Source: Armatimonadota bacterium (GTDB lineage Bacteria; Armatimonadota; Zipacnadia; Zipacnadales; JABUFB01). Taken from it: DNA of 64,000 nt. Below are positions 25,646 through 34,192 of the stretch, in pieces. Position numbers and translations under genes: made by a program. A model generated the notes under the pieces. That model saw only the letters and a program-made list of their open reading frames with translations, made no database searches and was not told the DNA's origin. How positions within the stretch are numbered: the first letter of the stretch is position 1; each line of letters opens with the position of its first letter. The stretch lies in contig JABUFB010000008.1 of assembly GCA_013314775.1 (NCBI GenBank), forward strand, positions 372,001-436,000. Reading direction: 5' to 3'.

Positions 25646-26694
25646 CGAGCCTGCGTCGACGACGACGGGTGTTCTATTGCTTCGTCGCTCTGGTGATTGC
25701 GCTTGGGACTGTTGCGGGGGGCATCGTCGCCGTTGTGGTCGGGCCTTCCGGGCAGCCGCTGCCGGTTGTTCTCGACGCGCTGGGCGATGGCGCGCGCAAC
25801 GTGGTCTTCGGGGAGAGCTACCCGCGTGACCCGGCCCACACCATCGTGCTCGATATCCGCCTGCCCCGGGTCTTGCTGGGGTGCCTGGTCGGTGCGAGTC
25901 TCGCGCTTGCCGGAGCGGTGATGCAGGCGCTCTTCCAGAACGCCATGGCGGACCCATATATCGTTGGTGTGTCCGGCGGCGCGGCGCTGGGCGCGGTTGC
26001 GGCGATGATGCTCAACATCCAGCTGCGCATCGCCGGGTTCACAGCGGTTCCGATTCTCGCTTTCGTGGGCGCGCTGGCTACCACCGTCACCGTCTATGTG
26101 CTCGCCCAGCGCGGCGGGCGCGTGCATACAGCCACGCTCCTGCTCACGGGGATCGCCATCGGTTCGCTGGTCTCGGCGGTGACTTCCTTTCTCATGCTGA
26201 GCCGCGACGAACTGCAGCCGGGGGTCATCTTCTGGCTCCTGGGCAGCCTGTCTGGGAGAAGCTGGCTACACGTCTACGCGCTGGTTCCGCAACTGGTAAT
26301 GGGACTGGTGGTGGCGGTGGTGATGGCAAGGCCGCTCAATGTGCTGGTTCTGGGCGATGAGGCCGCACTGAACCTGGGGCTCGACGTGCAGCGCACCAAA
26401 CGCTGGCTGCTGGGCCTGTCGGCGCTGCTTGCAGCGTCGGCGGTCGCGGTGAGTGGCATCATTGGCTTCGTCGGGCTCATCGTCCCCCACGTCTGCCGTC
26501 TCATCGTAGGGCCCGATCACCGCGTCCTCTTGCCCATATCCGCGCTTGCAGGTGCGCTGTTGTTGGTGTTGGCGGACATTCCGGCGCGCATGGCGCTGGC
26601 ACCCACCGAGTTGCCAATCGGCATCATCACGAGCCTGCTCGGATGCCCCTTCTTCCTGTATCTTCTCCATCGCCAGGGCACTCGGGGCTTGTGA
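25642..26694 (+). CDS. btuC: Vitamin B12 ABC transporter, permease
   Basis: 350 residues with about ten membrane helices of the FecCD/BtuC type. Family segments include RLPRVLLGCLVGASLALAG, QALFQNAMADPYIVGVSGGAALG and IIGFVGLIVPHVCRLIVGPDHR. It is coupled to btuD by an ATGA overlap and ends the riboswitch operon. The stop lies only 2 bases from the convergent FAD oxidoreductase stop, so no separate terminator fits between them. Confidence 0.9.
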   Translation: MTSLRRRRRVFYCFVALVIALGTVAGGIVAVVVGPSGQPLPVVLDALGDGARNVVFGESYPRDPAHTIVLDIRLPRVLLGCLVGASLALAGAVMQALFQNAMADPYIVGVSGGAALGAVAAMMLNIQLRIAGFTAVPILAFVGALATTVTVYVLAQRGGRVHTATLLLTGIAIGSLVSAVTSFLMLSRDELQPGVIFWLLGSLSGRSWLHVYALVPQLVMGLVVAVVMARPLNVLVLGDEAALNLGLDVQRTKRWLLGLSALLAASAVAVSGIIGFVGLIVPHVCRLIVGPDHRVLLPISALAGALLLVLADIPARMALAPTELPIGIITSLLGCPFFLYLLHRQGTRGL

Positions 26695-26695
26695 A

Positions 26696-28015
26696 TCAGA
26701 AATTCCAGTGGTCTGGCGGCGGCACCGGGTTCTCTCCCACGGCTGCCCTCCCGGCTGCCACGCCAATCTCGATCATCGTCCTTTGAAGACGCGCCGCGCT
26801 GGCCGCGAGGTGCGAGAAAGACGCTCCCCGGCAGGCCACCAGCAGGTTGTCCAGTTCGTTGGTCTGAAGGCACCGGAAAGGGATTCCGAAGGGCCCGTTG
26901 GGGGCCTCCAGGCAGTAACTTTTCGCGCCGTGGGTGTCCATCGCATGACTGGTGACAGCCACAATGTCTTCGTGTCGCTGCCCCTTCATGCCCGCCCGGA
27001 TATCGTGCTCGGTAAGCACGTACCTCCCCACAATGCGTGGGCCCTCCCGCAGCCCCAGGCGCGGCGCCACCCAGACGATGTTATAGCCTTCGAGCCCGTA
27101 GTTCGCCCTCGTGAGGTCCCAGTAGAGCCAGATCCGTCGGGACAGCACTTCGTATGCGCGGTCCAGGCCCATGGCGTAAGCCTCGTCCCCGGAGATCATG
27201 AAGCAGTTGTTCACCGAGAACCGGCCGCCCGGAAGCTCCGCGATATCGGCCGATCCGTGGATCGATCCGCCGCGGTACCCCTCACAATCCTCGGGCCGTG
27301 CAAGCCCGGGCTCTTTTCCGATGGCGTACATAAGTGTGACCCCGTTGAGACGAGGCGATTCTTCTTCCGGAGCGCCGGGTTCGTCATACAGGCTCTTCGG
27401 GTCTTCCCCGCAGCGCGTTGCCACACCGGCCATCCGGGCGACTTCCACATCCCCCGTGCAGTCCACGAACTGATGCGCGCTGATGGACAGCGTATCGATG
27501 CCACGCCTTGCGATGACCTGCGTCAACTTACCTGGAAGGCCGACCTCGACACCGGTGACGGTGGCCCGGTCCAGCACGCGGCAGTTCCCTGTCTCATCGA
27601 GCATCTCGCGTATGGTTGCGTCGAACCCCGCGGGATCGAACCCGATCACGTAACCATTGCAGAACTGGGGGGTCCAGGGGACCATTCGCGTGAAGGTGTA
27701 GCAGTACACTGCCGCTGGATCGTCGCGTTTCACCGGCATGGCGGCGCCGGGCCTGAGACCGGCGCGCGCAAGTGTGGATACGCCCTGAGCACGCGTGCGG
27801 TCGAAAATCTCGCGGCACAGCAGGTCGCAACAAACGCTGGGCTGCCAGACGCTCACCCCGCCGTTGGTGGTTGTGCCTCCCAGCCACGCATCGCGCTCGA
27901 TGAGAACCACTCGCGCACCCAGGCGAGCAGCGGTAATCGCGGCCCCAATGCCCCCGCTTCCGCCTCCGATAACGCAGACGTCGGTCTCAAGTCTCTGGTG
28001 CGCCAAGACGGCCAT
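26696..28015 (-). CDS. FAD-dependent oxidoreductase
   Basis: 439 residues from the ATG at 28013-28015, preceded by AAGGAGAGG. N-terminal Rossmann motif CVIGGGSGGIGAA with GARVVLIER, then GGTTTNGGVSVWQ, and a C-terminal FAD contact (PFRCLQTNELDNLLVACRGAS). This is the FAD-dependent oxidoreductase group common in polysaccharide-degrading or PVC-type bacteria. The family has no agreed substrate, and no signal peptide is visible. It is monocistronic, divergent from purN and convergent with btuC. Function beyond a flavin redox enzyme is unknown. Confidence 0.85.
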   Translation of the reverse strand: MAVLAHQRLETDVCVIGGGSGGIGAAITAARLGARVVLIERDAWLGGTTTNGGVSVWQPSVCCDLLCREIFDRTRAQGVSTLARAGLRPGAAMPVKRDDPAAVYCYTFTRMVPWTPQFCNGYVIGFDPAGFDATIREMLDETGNCRVLDRATVTGVEVGLPGKLTQVIARRGIDTLSISAHQFVDCTGDVEVARMAGVATRCGEDPKSLYDEPGAPEEESPRLNGVTLMYAIGKEPGLARPEDCEGYRGGSIHGSADIAELPGGRFSVNNCFMISGDEAYAMGLDRAYEVLSRRIWLYWDLTRANYGLEGYNIVWVAPRLGLREGPRIVGRYVLTEHDIRAGMKGQRHEDIVAVTSHAMDTHGAKSYCLEAPNGPFGIPFRCLQTNELDNLLVACRGASFSHLAASAARLQRTMIEIGVAAGRAAVGENPVPPPDHWNF

Positions 28016-28056
28016 CCTCTCCTTGCGAGCGCCCCCCAATACTGAAAGAGGGCGTC

Positions 28057-28085
28057 TTGCCTGCCCGGCCAAGGTATGCGACAAT
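28057..28085 (+). promoter_or_regulatory. Promoter candidate for purN
   Basis: TTGCCT (28057-28062), 17-base spacer, GACAAT (28080-28085), between the divergent oxidoreductase and purN. Confidence 0.4.
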
Positions 28086-28101
28086 GCACCCCGTCGTTCG
28101 C

Positions 28102-28132
28102 CGGCCCCGCGGCAGAATCCTTGTCGGGGCCG
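28102..28132 (+). other. Hairpin in the purN 5' leader
   Basis: 8-base perfect stem (28102-28109 with 28125-28132) and a 15-base loop, ending 10 bases before the purN ribosome-binding site. It resembles no riboswitch that I know. Confidence 0.35.
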
Positions 28133-28152
28133 ACTGGATTCCGGAGGGCAAC

Positions 28153-28824
28153 ATGGCAAGCGGCATCAGAATCGGCGTGCTCGCATCGGGCTCAGGCACC
28201 AATCTGCAGGCGATCATCGATCGTTGCGAGTCAGGCGCGATTGACGGCCGAGTGGTGGTGGTGATCAGCGATGTGGCTGATGCGGGGTGCCTTGACCGGG
28301 CCCGCCGACACGGGATCGATGCAGTACACGTACACGTGCCGCGCACCGGCACTCCTGAGTGGGAGGAGGCCAACCGGAATATTGTTGAGGCGCTCAGTAG
28401 CCGCAACGTGGATCTGGTGGTGATGGCCGGATACATGCGGAAGATATCTCCCGACCTGCTCGCCGCATTTCCGGGGGCTGTGATGAACATCCACCCGGCC
28501 CTCCTCCCCTCGTTCCCGGGCACTCATGGCCAGCGAGATGCGGCTGAATACGGTGTGCGGATTGCGGGCGCGACGGTGCATTTCGCAGACGAGGAGTTCG
28601 ACCGGGGACCGATCATCATTCAGGCCGCAGTTCCCGTGCTGGAAGGCGACGACGCCGACTCGCTGGCGGCAAGGATTCTCGCACAGGAGCATCGGATCTA
28701 TGCGCAGGCAATCCAGTGGTTCTGCCAGGGCCGGCTGAGAGTGGTCGGGCGGCGCGTGGAGATTGACGGCGTTCCGCGGTCAACGGACGCCGCGCTGATC
28801 TGGCCGCCGCTGGAGATGGACTGA
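28153..28824 (+). CDS. purN: Phosphoribosylglycinamide formyltransferase
   Basis: 223 residues from the ATG at 28153 with GGAGGG 4 bases upstream. GVLASGSGTNLQAIID binds the GAR phosphate. The formyl-transfer site NIHPALLPSFPGTHG gives the catalytic Asn and His, and the Asp is in the VHFADEEFDRGP segment. It transfers formyl from 10-formyltetrahydrofolate to GAR in purine synthesis. It is slightly longer than E. coli PurN (212). It stands alone here, far from purA. Confidence 0.95.
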   Translation: MASGIRIGVLASGSGTNLQAIIDRCESGAIDGRVVVVISDVADAGCLDRARRHGIDAVHVHVPRTGTPEWEEANRNIVEALSSRNVDLVVMAGYMRKISPDLLAAFPGAVMNIHPALLPSFPGTHGQRDAAEYGVRIAGATVHFADEEFDRGPIIIQAAVPVLEGDDADSLAARILAQEHRIYAQAIQWFCQGRLRVVGRRVEIDGVPRSTDAALIWPPLEMD

Positions 28825-28841
28825 ACGCCCAGAGCGCCTGC

Positions 28842-29885
28842 TTACGGCGCTTCCAGGTTGAGCAGCACTTTGAGTACATTCCGACCGCCTTTCGAGGCGG
28901 TCGCAAAGGCTTCGGCATACTGTCCGAGCGTATACTCGTGGCTGATAAGCGGCGCGAGTTGCAGCCGGCCGTCGCGGACCATAGCGATGGTCTCCGGCCA
29001 CACTCCGGGACTGCCGCGCACGCCGATGATGGACAGCTCGACGCCGATGACCTTCGCCAGAGAGTGGGCATACGCCTCGTCGTCAGCGTAACCCACAACG
29101 GCGATGCGACCACGGGGCGCGGCCAGAGCAAGGCAATCATCCAGCGCAGCGCTGGTCCCGGCGGCTTCGATTGCAACAGTGAACAGGTGGCCGAGCGTGA
29201 GTTCCTGAGCGCGCTGCCGGGCGTCTGCCTGGGCGGCGTCGATGGCTGCATCAGCCCCAAGGCGCACGGCGAGATCGAGTTTCTCAGGGCTGCGCGAGGT
29301 GACCACGACCTGCTGTGCGCCCATTGCTCTGGCGGCTTGGGCGCACAGCTGCCCGATGCTCCCTCCACCACAGACCAGTACACGGTCGCCCGGCCCGACG
29401 CCGGCCCTCCGACAAGCATAGACACCCACCGAGGCTGGCTCAACCAGCGCCCCGATTCGCGGAGTCAGCCCGTCGATTCTGTGGGTGAATCGCGCCGGGT
29501 GCAGATGGTACTCGCGCATGCCGCCGTCGCGGTTGATGATCCCCGTCTCCACAACGTCCGGGCAGCAGTTGTACGCGCCCGACAGGCAAAGCCGGCAGCG
29601 CATGCAGCCGATACCCGTCTCGCCTGTCACCACGTCACCAGGCGTGAAGCCTACCACTCCCTCGCCCACGGCGGCCACGCGCCCAGCCCATTCGTGCCCG
29701 GGTGCAATCGGGTATCTGCCCCACCCAGACAAATAAGCCTCGTGATTGCCCCTGAGAACCTCGATATCCGTGAAGCAAATCCCCGCGAAGCCTACTCGCA
29801 CAAGGACCTCGCCCGGGCCCGGTTCGGGAATCGGCATTTCGACGAGCCGCAGATCCCCCGCGGTCTCAATGCGCAGCGCCCTCAT
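28842..29885 (-). CDS. Zinc-dependent MDR alcohol/polyol dehydrogenase
   Basis: 347 residues from the ATG at 29883-29885, with GAGG 8 bases upstream; a GTG at 29894 overlaps that site. The catalytic zinc region is GICFTDIE with GHEWAGRV. Structural zinc cysteines lie in GCMRCRLCLSGAYNC. The NAD(P)-binding motif is VLVCGGGSIGQLCAQAARAMGA. This is the MDR family near sorbitol/threonine/galactitol dehydrogenases, acting on an alcohol or polyol. It follows the metallophosphoesterase gene by 48 bases on the same strand, so they may be cotranscribed. Substrate unknown. Confidence 0.9.
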   Translation of the reverse strand: MRALRIETAGDLRLVEMPIPEPGPGEVLVRVGFAGICFTDIEVLRGNHEAYLSGWGRYPIAPGHEWAGRVAAVGEGVVGFTPGDVVTGETGIGCMRCRLCLSGAYNCCPDVVETGIINRDGGMREYHLHPARFTHRIDGLTPRIGALVEPASVGVYACRRAGVGPGDRVLVCGGGSIGQLCAQAARAMGAQQVVVTSRSPEKLDLAVRLGADAAIDAAQADARQRAQELTLGHLFTVAIEAAGTSAALDDCLALAAPRGRIAVVGYADDEAYAHSLAKVIGVELSIIGVRGSPGVWPETIAMVRDGRLQLAPLISHEYTLGQYAEAFATASKGGRNVLKVLLNLEAP

Positions 29886-29933
29886 GCATTTCACCTCGGG
29901 ATGAAATCACCGCGTCCCTGCCGCCGGTGCCGG

Positions 29934-31664
29934 TTAGCGTACCGGGTATGTCAGATCGATCCAAAGCGGCGAGGTGGTGGGTTGCCTGCCATTCAGCGTG
30001 GCCTGGGCACCGGCGAAGGTCCTTGGGTCGCGGTACTTCGCTTCACCGTACTGCAACGTCACACGCTCGGCGGTGAAGTCGTCGAAGGTCTTCCCATCGG
30101 CCAGCAGCGCACTCTCAAACTCGATGCGGTTCAGGCGTCGCAGCAGTCGCGCCGGGACCTCCATCTTGAATGCCGCCCCTGCTGCCGGATCGGTGGGTGT
30201 GGTCCCGATCTGCTCCCCATTGACCTTGATGACGTTCTCGGCATCCACCTTGCGGAGAATCGCCGTGAGAGTTGCGGATGCGGTGGGTGTGAATTCCTCC
30301 ACGTTGCCGGATGTCACGAGTCGGGGCTGGCTCTCCACCCACGGTTCGCCCTCGCCCTGCATGGTGATGAGCAGGTCATGGAAGCCCTCCGGCGCCGCAG
30401 AGAGGTCGAGGGTAGCTGTAGCGACGCGGTAGAGGCCCTCCTGCGCGAACTCGGTCACATCTTGCGCTGCGCCGCCAAGCTCAATCCGGGCGCGTCTGAT
30501 CTGGTTCGCGAGATCAAGGATCTGCGCCTTCACCGAAACCTGGCCGGCTAGTGACTGGTACACGGTGGGCTGGGCGAAGGTGACCGAGTACTTCTCCTGT
30601 GCGTTGCCGAAACCGCTGTCGAATCCGTCCTCATTGATCCGGACCACGTGATAGCCCATAGCATCCAGAGCGGGGATCGCACCGTGCCACGCCCACGACA
30701 CCGCACCGCCGATGATCTCAGGCGCACCTGCGAAGCTTGAGCGCGTAGTAGTGTGCCAGTGGCCGGACAGGGACACCACGATCTTTCGCCCTGCCAGAAT
30801 CTGCTCGAGCTGCGCCTTCTGCGGCAGTGAGAACAGCGGCTCGTGGCAGAGAAGCACCAGTCGGTCTTCCATTGGGACGCGCTCCAGGTAGGCCTTCAGC
30901 CATTCGATGCATCCTGCCGGCATGCTGTACTGCAGTTTCCCGTCGAAATAGTCGGTTCCGTCGAGGGCGATGAAACGCACGCCCGCGTAGTTGAATGCAT
31001 AGTGCATTGGGCCGAACATTTCGCGGTAGAGTTTCTTGCCCACACCGGGCGCGTCCGGGTCGAAAGTGGACCGGTACCAGGACACATGCTCGTGATTCCC
31101 TGCAAGATTGAAAAGGGGAGGCTGCAGGTCAGCCATCTGTTCCTGGTACACCCTGAAGAGCAGGCGTCCGCCGGAGCTCTCTCCAGCCGCGGCATCCACG
31201 ACGAGATCCCCCGTGTGCACCACGAAAGAGACCGGCACCGGAAGATTGTTGAGCGTGTCCACGTATTGGGCCATCTGCTCGCCAACATCCGGCCGGGTGT
31301 GCATGTCGGTACCGTGCACGAAGTAGAACGGGAGGTCCTGCTCCTGCGCAGCCAAGGGGAAATCGGCAGTACCTGTTCCCGTCTCCAGATAGCGCCAGAA
31401 ACCCCGTGTGGGCCAGGTCTGCGCGGGATTGTCCACGAAAACCACCTGGGCAGCATCCGGACACTCAAGCTCGTAGCGACCATCCGTTCCGGTGGTGACG
31501 ATCGCCACGCCGTCGCTCACCAGGACCCCGGCGCAGGCGCGATCGGTGGCCTGCCAAAGCCCGTCATCATTGATGTCAATGAACACGCGGCCGGAGATCG
31601 TCCCGGCCAGGCATGAGGTTACGCACAGAGCAGCGAAAACGTTGAGCATGCATCGAATGCGCAT
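29934..31664 (-). CDS. Secreted calcineurin-like metallophosphoesterase
   Basis: 576 residues. A signal peptide ends near 20. An N-terminal SdrD/prealbumin-like domain opens with SGRVFIDINDDGLWQ, the metallophosphoesterase N-terminal domain. The catalytic motifs follow in order: GTDMH, HTGDLV, GNHEH, LCHEPL and SGHWHT. A C-terminal beta-sandwich domain lies after about 385. Two-metal phosphodiester hydrolysis is expected, outside the cytoplasm. The first gene upstream is the DUF362 gene, 160 bases away on the same strand. The substrate is unknown; phosphodiester-linked cell-wall polymers or nucleotides are possible. Confidence 0.87.
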   Translation of the reverse strand: MRIRCMLNVFAALCVTSCLAGTISGRVFIDINDDGLWQATDRACAGVLVSDGVAIVTTGTDGRYELECPDAAQVVFVDNPAQTWPTRGFWRYLETGTGTADFPLAAQEQDLPFYFVHGTDMHTRPDVGEQMAQYVDTLNNLPVPVSFVVHTGDLVVDAAAGESSGGRLLFRVYQEQMADLQPPLFNLAGNHEHVSWYRSTFDPDAPGVGKKLYREMFGPMHYAFNYAGVRFIALDGTDYFDGKLQYSMPAGCIEWLKAYLERVPMEDRLVLLCHEPLFSLPQKAQLEQILAGRKIVVSLSGHWHTTTRSSFAGAPEIIGGAVSWAWHGAIPALDAMGYHVVRINEDGFDSGFGNAQEKYSVTFAQPTVYQSLAGQVSVKAQILDLANQIRRARIELGGAAQDVTEFAQEGLYRVATATLDLSAAPEGFHDLLITMQGEGEPWVESQPRLVTSGNVEEFTPTASATLTAILRKVDAENVIKVNGEQIGTTPTDPAAGAAFKMEVPARLLRRLNRIEFESALLADGKTFDDFTAERVTLQYGEAKYRDPRTFAGAQATLNGRQPTTSPLWIDLTYPVR

Positions 31665-31824
31665 GAGATGTCCCTCATTATGACTTCATTCTGCTCAGGC
31701 AAAAGGGTGTCGGGAACCTGCCCGGGGGAGTATTCCAGCCGCGCTCCGGGATGCCCTCCCCCGCGTTGCAGGGAGGCGTGGGGAAACTGTCGGGACGCGG
31801 TCCTGTCTCGGTCTCACGGGGCGA

Positions 31825-32841
31825 TCAGATCTTGCCGCTGCCCAGTTCGCGCACCACGAGGTCGATGCGCGCACGGTCGTTGGTCCCCAGATCGTTCTGT
31901 GCGGCCTCAGCGATGTGGCGCGGCGGGTTCTTCTGCATCATCAGCGATTCCATGCCGTTCTTCCGCCTGCACATCTCGATGATCTCCATAGCGATGGTGT
32001 CCAAGGCCACGGGGTCGGTCGAAACAAGCAGTGCGTAGTAGGGCTGGAGGAACTGGGGTTTGAACGAAGGCCCACCATTGTACTGAACGGCGCGTGCGTC
32101 GCAGATGATGAGGCGCTGCTTGTTGAGGATGTTTGGATCACGATTCACGTCCACAATAGCGGGGCTGCAACTGCTGATCTTGTGGAACTGATTTGGGTTG
32201 TCAATGCACCCAAAGTGGTTCTTGAGCGCGCAGGTCAATCCGGCGTAGGAATGATCCTTGATGACGGGCACATTGATCAGCGCCGTGCACTGCCGGGAAA
32301 CGATCCGGCTGAGGTGATAGGCCGTATCGCGGCGGAAAGTCTGTCGGTCCTCGTAGCCGATGAAGCCGCTCCCCGGGGGCCCCACAGTTCCGTAGCACTG
32401 GATGTCATTGCCTCCACGGTTGATCGTAAAGCCACTCATCGCCAGGTCGCGATCTTCCTTGTCGAATACGATCACGTTGCCGGCGGTGATGCCGCAGAAT
32501 GAAGCGCCTTCAGCGATGGCGTCTGCGAAAGCGGGGTGCGTGGTCATAGGTGGGGCGATCCCATTGATCTTCACGCCCACAACGTCGCCGGGCTTGAGGA
32601 ACTTCCGCCAGGCTTCCTCACGGGTCACGTCACCGCCAACCAGGGCCCGGACGCCCTCATGGACCATCTCGGCCAACATTCGTTTGATGGCCGGGTCCTC
32701 GGTTGTGGTGGCCATGTCCACGTTCCGGACCACCACAACGCGGGAGTTTCCGGTCTGCCCCCAGACGCGAAGCGGAAGGGAGCTGGCCCCGGCGATGAGT
32801 GTCGCCGATGCCGTAGCGCGCAGGAAGTGTCTGCGATCCAT
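31825..32841 (-). CDS. Tat-exported DUF362 protein
   Basis: 338 residues with a twin-arginine signal (MDRRHFLRA) and AGGAG 8 bases before the ATG. The DUF362 domain spans the mature part: GVKINGIAPPMTTHPAFADA, VPVIKDHSYAGLTCALKNHFG and YALLVSTDPVALDTIAMEII. I see no 4Fe-4S ferredoxin motif, although many DUF362 proteins carry one. The gene lies 42 bases downstream of the radical SAM gene and probably in one operon with it. The DUF362 function is unknown. A cofactor-binding exported redox protein is one possible reading of the Tat signal. Confidence 0.87.
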   Translation of the reverse strand: MDRRHFLRATASATLIAGASSLPLRVWGQTGNSRVVVVRNVDMATTTEDPAIKRMLAEMVHEGVRALVGGDVTREEAWRKFLKPGDVVGVKINGIAPPMTTHPAFADAIAEGASFCGITAGNVIVFDKEDRDLAMSGFTINRGGNDIQCYGTVGPPGSGFIGYEDRQTFRRDTAYHLSRIVSRQCTALINVPVIKDHSYAGLTCALKNHFGCIDNPNQFHKISSCSPAIVDVNRDPNILNKQRLIICDARAVQYNGGPSFKPQFLQPYYALLVSTDPVALDTIAMEIIEMCRRKNGMESLMMQKNPPRHIAEAAQNDLGTNDRARIDLVVRELGSGKI

Positions 32842-32883
32842 GCGTCGTCTCCTGGCCGAACTTTGGCTTCGCCCGTGCAGCGC

Positions 32884-34047
32884 TTATGCCCACACGCCCG
32901 GGATCTGCAGCCCGCACCTCATGCAGATGCCGGTCTTGGGGTTGAACTCGTTGAAGGACACATCATAGCCGACCCGGCTGATGATCTTCACACCGCACTT
33001 GGGGCAGTAGGTACTCTCCCCGGGGTCTCCCGGCATGTTCCCGACATACACGTAGCGCATGCCCAGGCCATACGCGACCTTGCGCAGGTTCTTGATGGTG
33101 TCATTCGGCGTCGGCGGCAAATTGCGGAACTTGTACTGCGGGAAGAACTTGCTCACGTGCAGAGGCGTATCTGCGCCGCAGTTGGCGATGATCCACTGAC
33201 ACATTCGCCTGAAGTCTGCCTCGCCATCGTTGTAGCCGGGCACAACAAGATTTGTCAGCTCCAGCCACAGGTGGCTGAACTTGCGCACCCGCCTGATATT
33301 GTCGAGAACGGGTGCCAGAGAACCGCCGGTGACGCGCTTGTAGAAGTCCTCAGTGAAGCCCTTGAGATCGATGTTGATGCAGTCGATCACGCTGCACATG
33401 TCTTCGAAAGGCTTTGGCAGGAAGTGTGCGGCTGTGTGGACCGCGACTTTTATGCCCTTCGCCCGGGCGAGCTGCGCGGCCTCGAGGACATACTCGATGG
33501 CCTGCATGGGCTCGCTGTAGGTGAATGTAAGAGAGCGGTACTTGTACTTGACCATCTGCTCGACGAGCCCTTTCGCCGAGAGGGTCTTGTTGTCCGTCGC
33601 CTCGGGACGAGCCTTAGCGAAGGACGCGCTTTGGCAGTACTTGCAGTCCAGATTGCAGCCCGCGAAGCCCAGCGCGAGGGTCTGGGTACCCGGAAGGACG
33701 TGGAGGAAAGGCCCCTTTTCCATGGCGTCCGCGCGGATCTCGCAGGGACGAGCATAAATCATCGAGGTGTAGTAGCCGTTGATATTCTCGCGGACGCCAC
33801 AGGTGCCGCGCTCGCCCGGCTGGATCTCGCAGCGGCTCGGACACAGGTCGCAGACCGTCTCCTTACCTTCCTTCACGTGCCAGTACATGGCTTTCTGTTG
33901 CGAGACATTGCCCAACGCCGTGACGTTGGCCCCGGCGCTCAGACGTGCCAGGAGATCGGTTCCCCCGAGGGTAGCCAGCCCCATGCATGCGCCCCCGCGG
34001 GCCAGTGTCTCCACGAAGTCCCGGCGATTCAGATTGTCGCTCCTCAC
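32884..34047 (-). CDS. AmmeMemoRadiSam-type radical SAM protein with Tat signal
   Basis: 387 residues from the GTG at 34045-34047, chosen for the GGAGG upstream and because it starts directly before a Tat motif (NRRDFVETLA). The frame stays open further upstream. An N-terminal cysteine set (C66, C69, C73, C83) is followed by the radical SAM motif C131-x3-C135-x2-C138 (GCNLDCKYC). C-terminal zinc-ribbon-like CPKCG and CMRCG pairs are present. This fits the PflA-like AmmeMemoRadiSam (AmrS) family. Its usual AmmeMemo and Memo partners are not in the window. A Tat signal on a SAM-dependent radical enzyme is odd, since SAM is cytoplasmic; either it is not cleaved or exported, or the enzyme acts in a new context. 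Confidence 0.85.
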   Translation of the reverse strand: MRSDNLNRRDFVETLARGGACMGLATLGGTDLLARLSAGANVTALGNVSQQKAMYWHVKEGKETVCDLCPSRCEIQPGERGTCGVRENINGYYTSMIYARPCEIRADAMEKGPFLHVLPGTQTLALGFAGCNLDCKYCQSASFAKARPEATDNKTLSAKGLVEQMVKYKYRSLTFTYSEPMQAIEYVLEAAQLARAKGIKVAVHTAAHFLPKPFEDMCSVIDCINIDLKGFTEDFYKRVTGGSLAPVLDNIRRVRKFSHLWLELTNLVVPGYNDGEADFRRMCQWIIANCGADTPLHVSKFFPQYKFRNLPPTPNDTIKNLRKVAYGLGMRYVYVGNMPGDPGESTYCPKCGVKIISRVGYDVSFNEFNPKTGICMRCGLQIPGVWA

Positions 34048-34139
34048 TCTTGCTGTCCTCCATTGCCGACCGCAGTTTCCCCCTGAAATCGGCCCGGCTG
34101 GAGCTTCACAGTTTGCATCGCTCCAGCCCCAAACTACAA

Positions 34140-34169
34140 GGAGGGCGAGGCCTGCTCTCCTCGCCCTCC
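34140..34169 (-). terminator. Intrinsic terminator downstream of the TPR gene
   Basis: Perfect 11-base stem (34140-34150 with 34159-34169) and 8-base loop. Read leftward it is followed by TTGTAGTTT. It starts 24 bases after the stop of the leftward TPR gene. Confidence 0.65.
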
Positions 34170-34192
34170 ACCAGTCCATGCGACAGGTCGGC

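Noticed and set aside
28938-30551. 537-codon plus-strand frame
   Set aside because: Antisense to the MDR dehydrogenase and metallophosphoesterase; composition is shadow-like.
32536-34086. 516-codon plus-strand frame
   Set aside because: Antisense to the radical SAM and DUF362 genes, both well supported.
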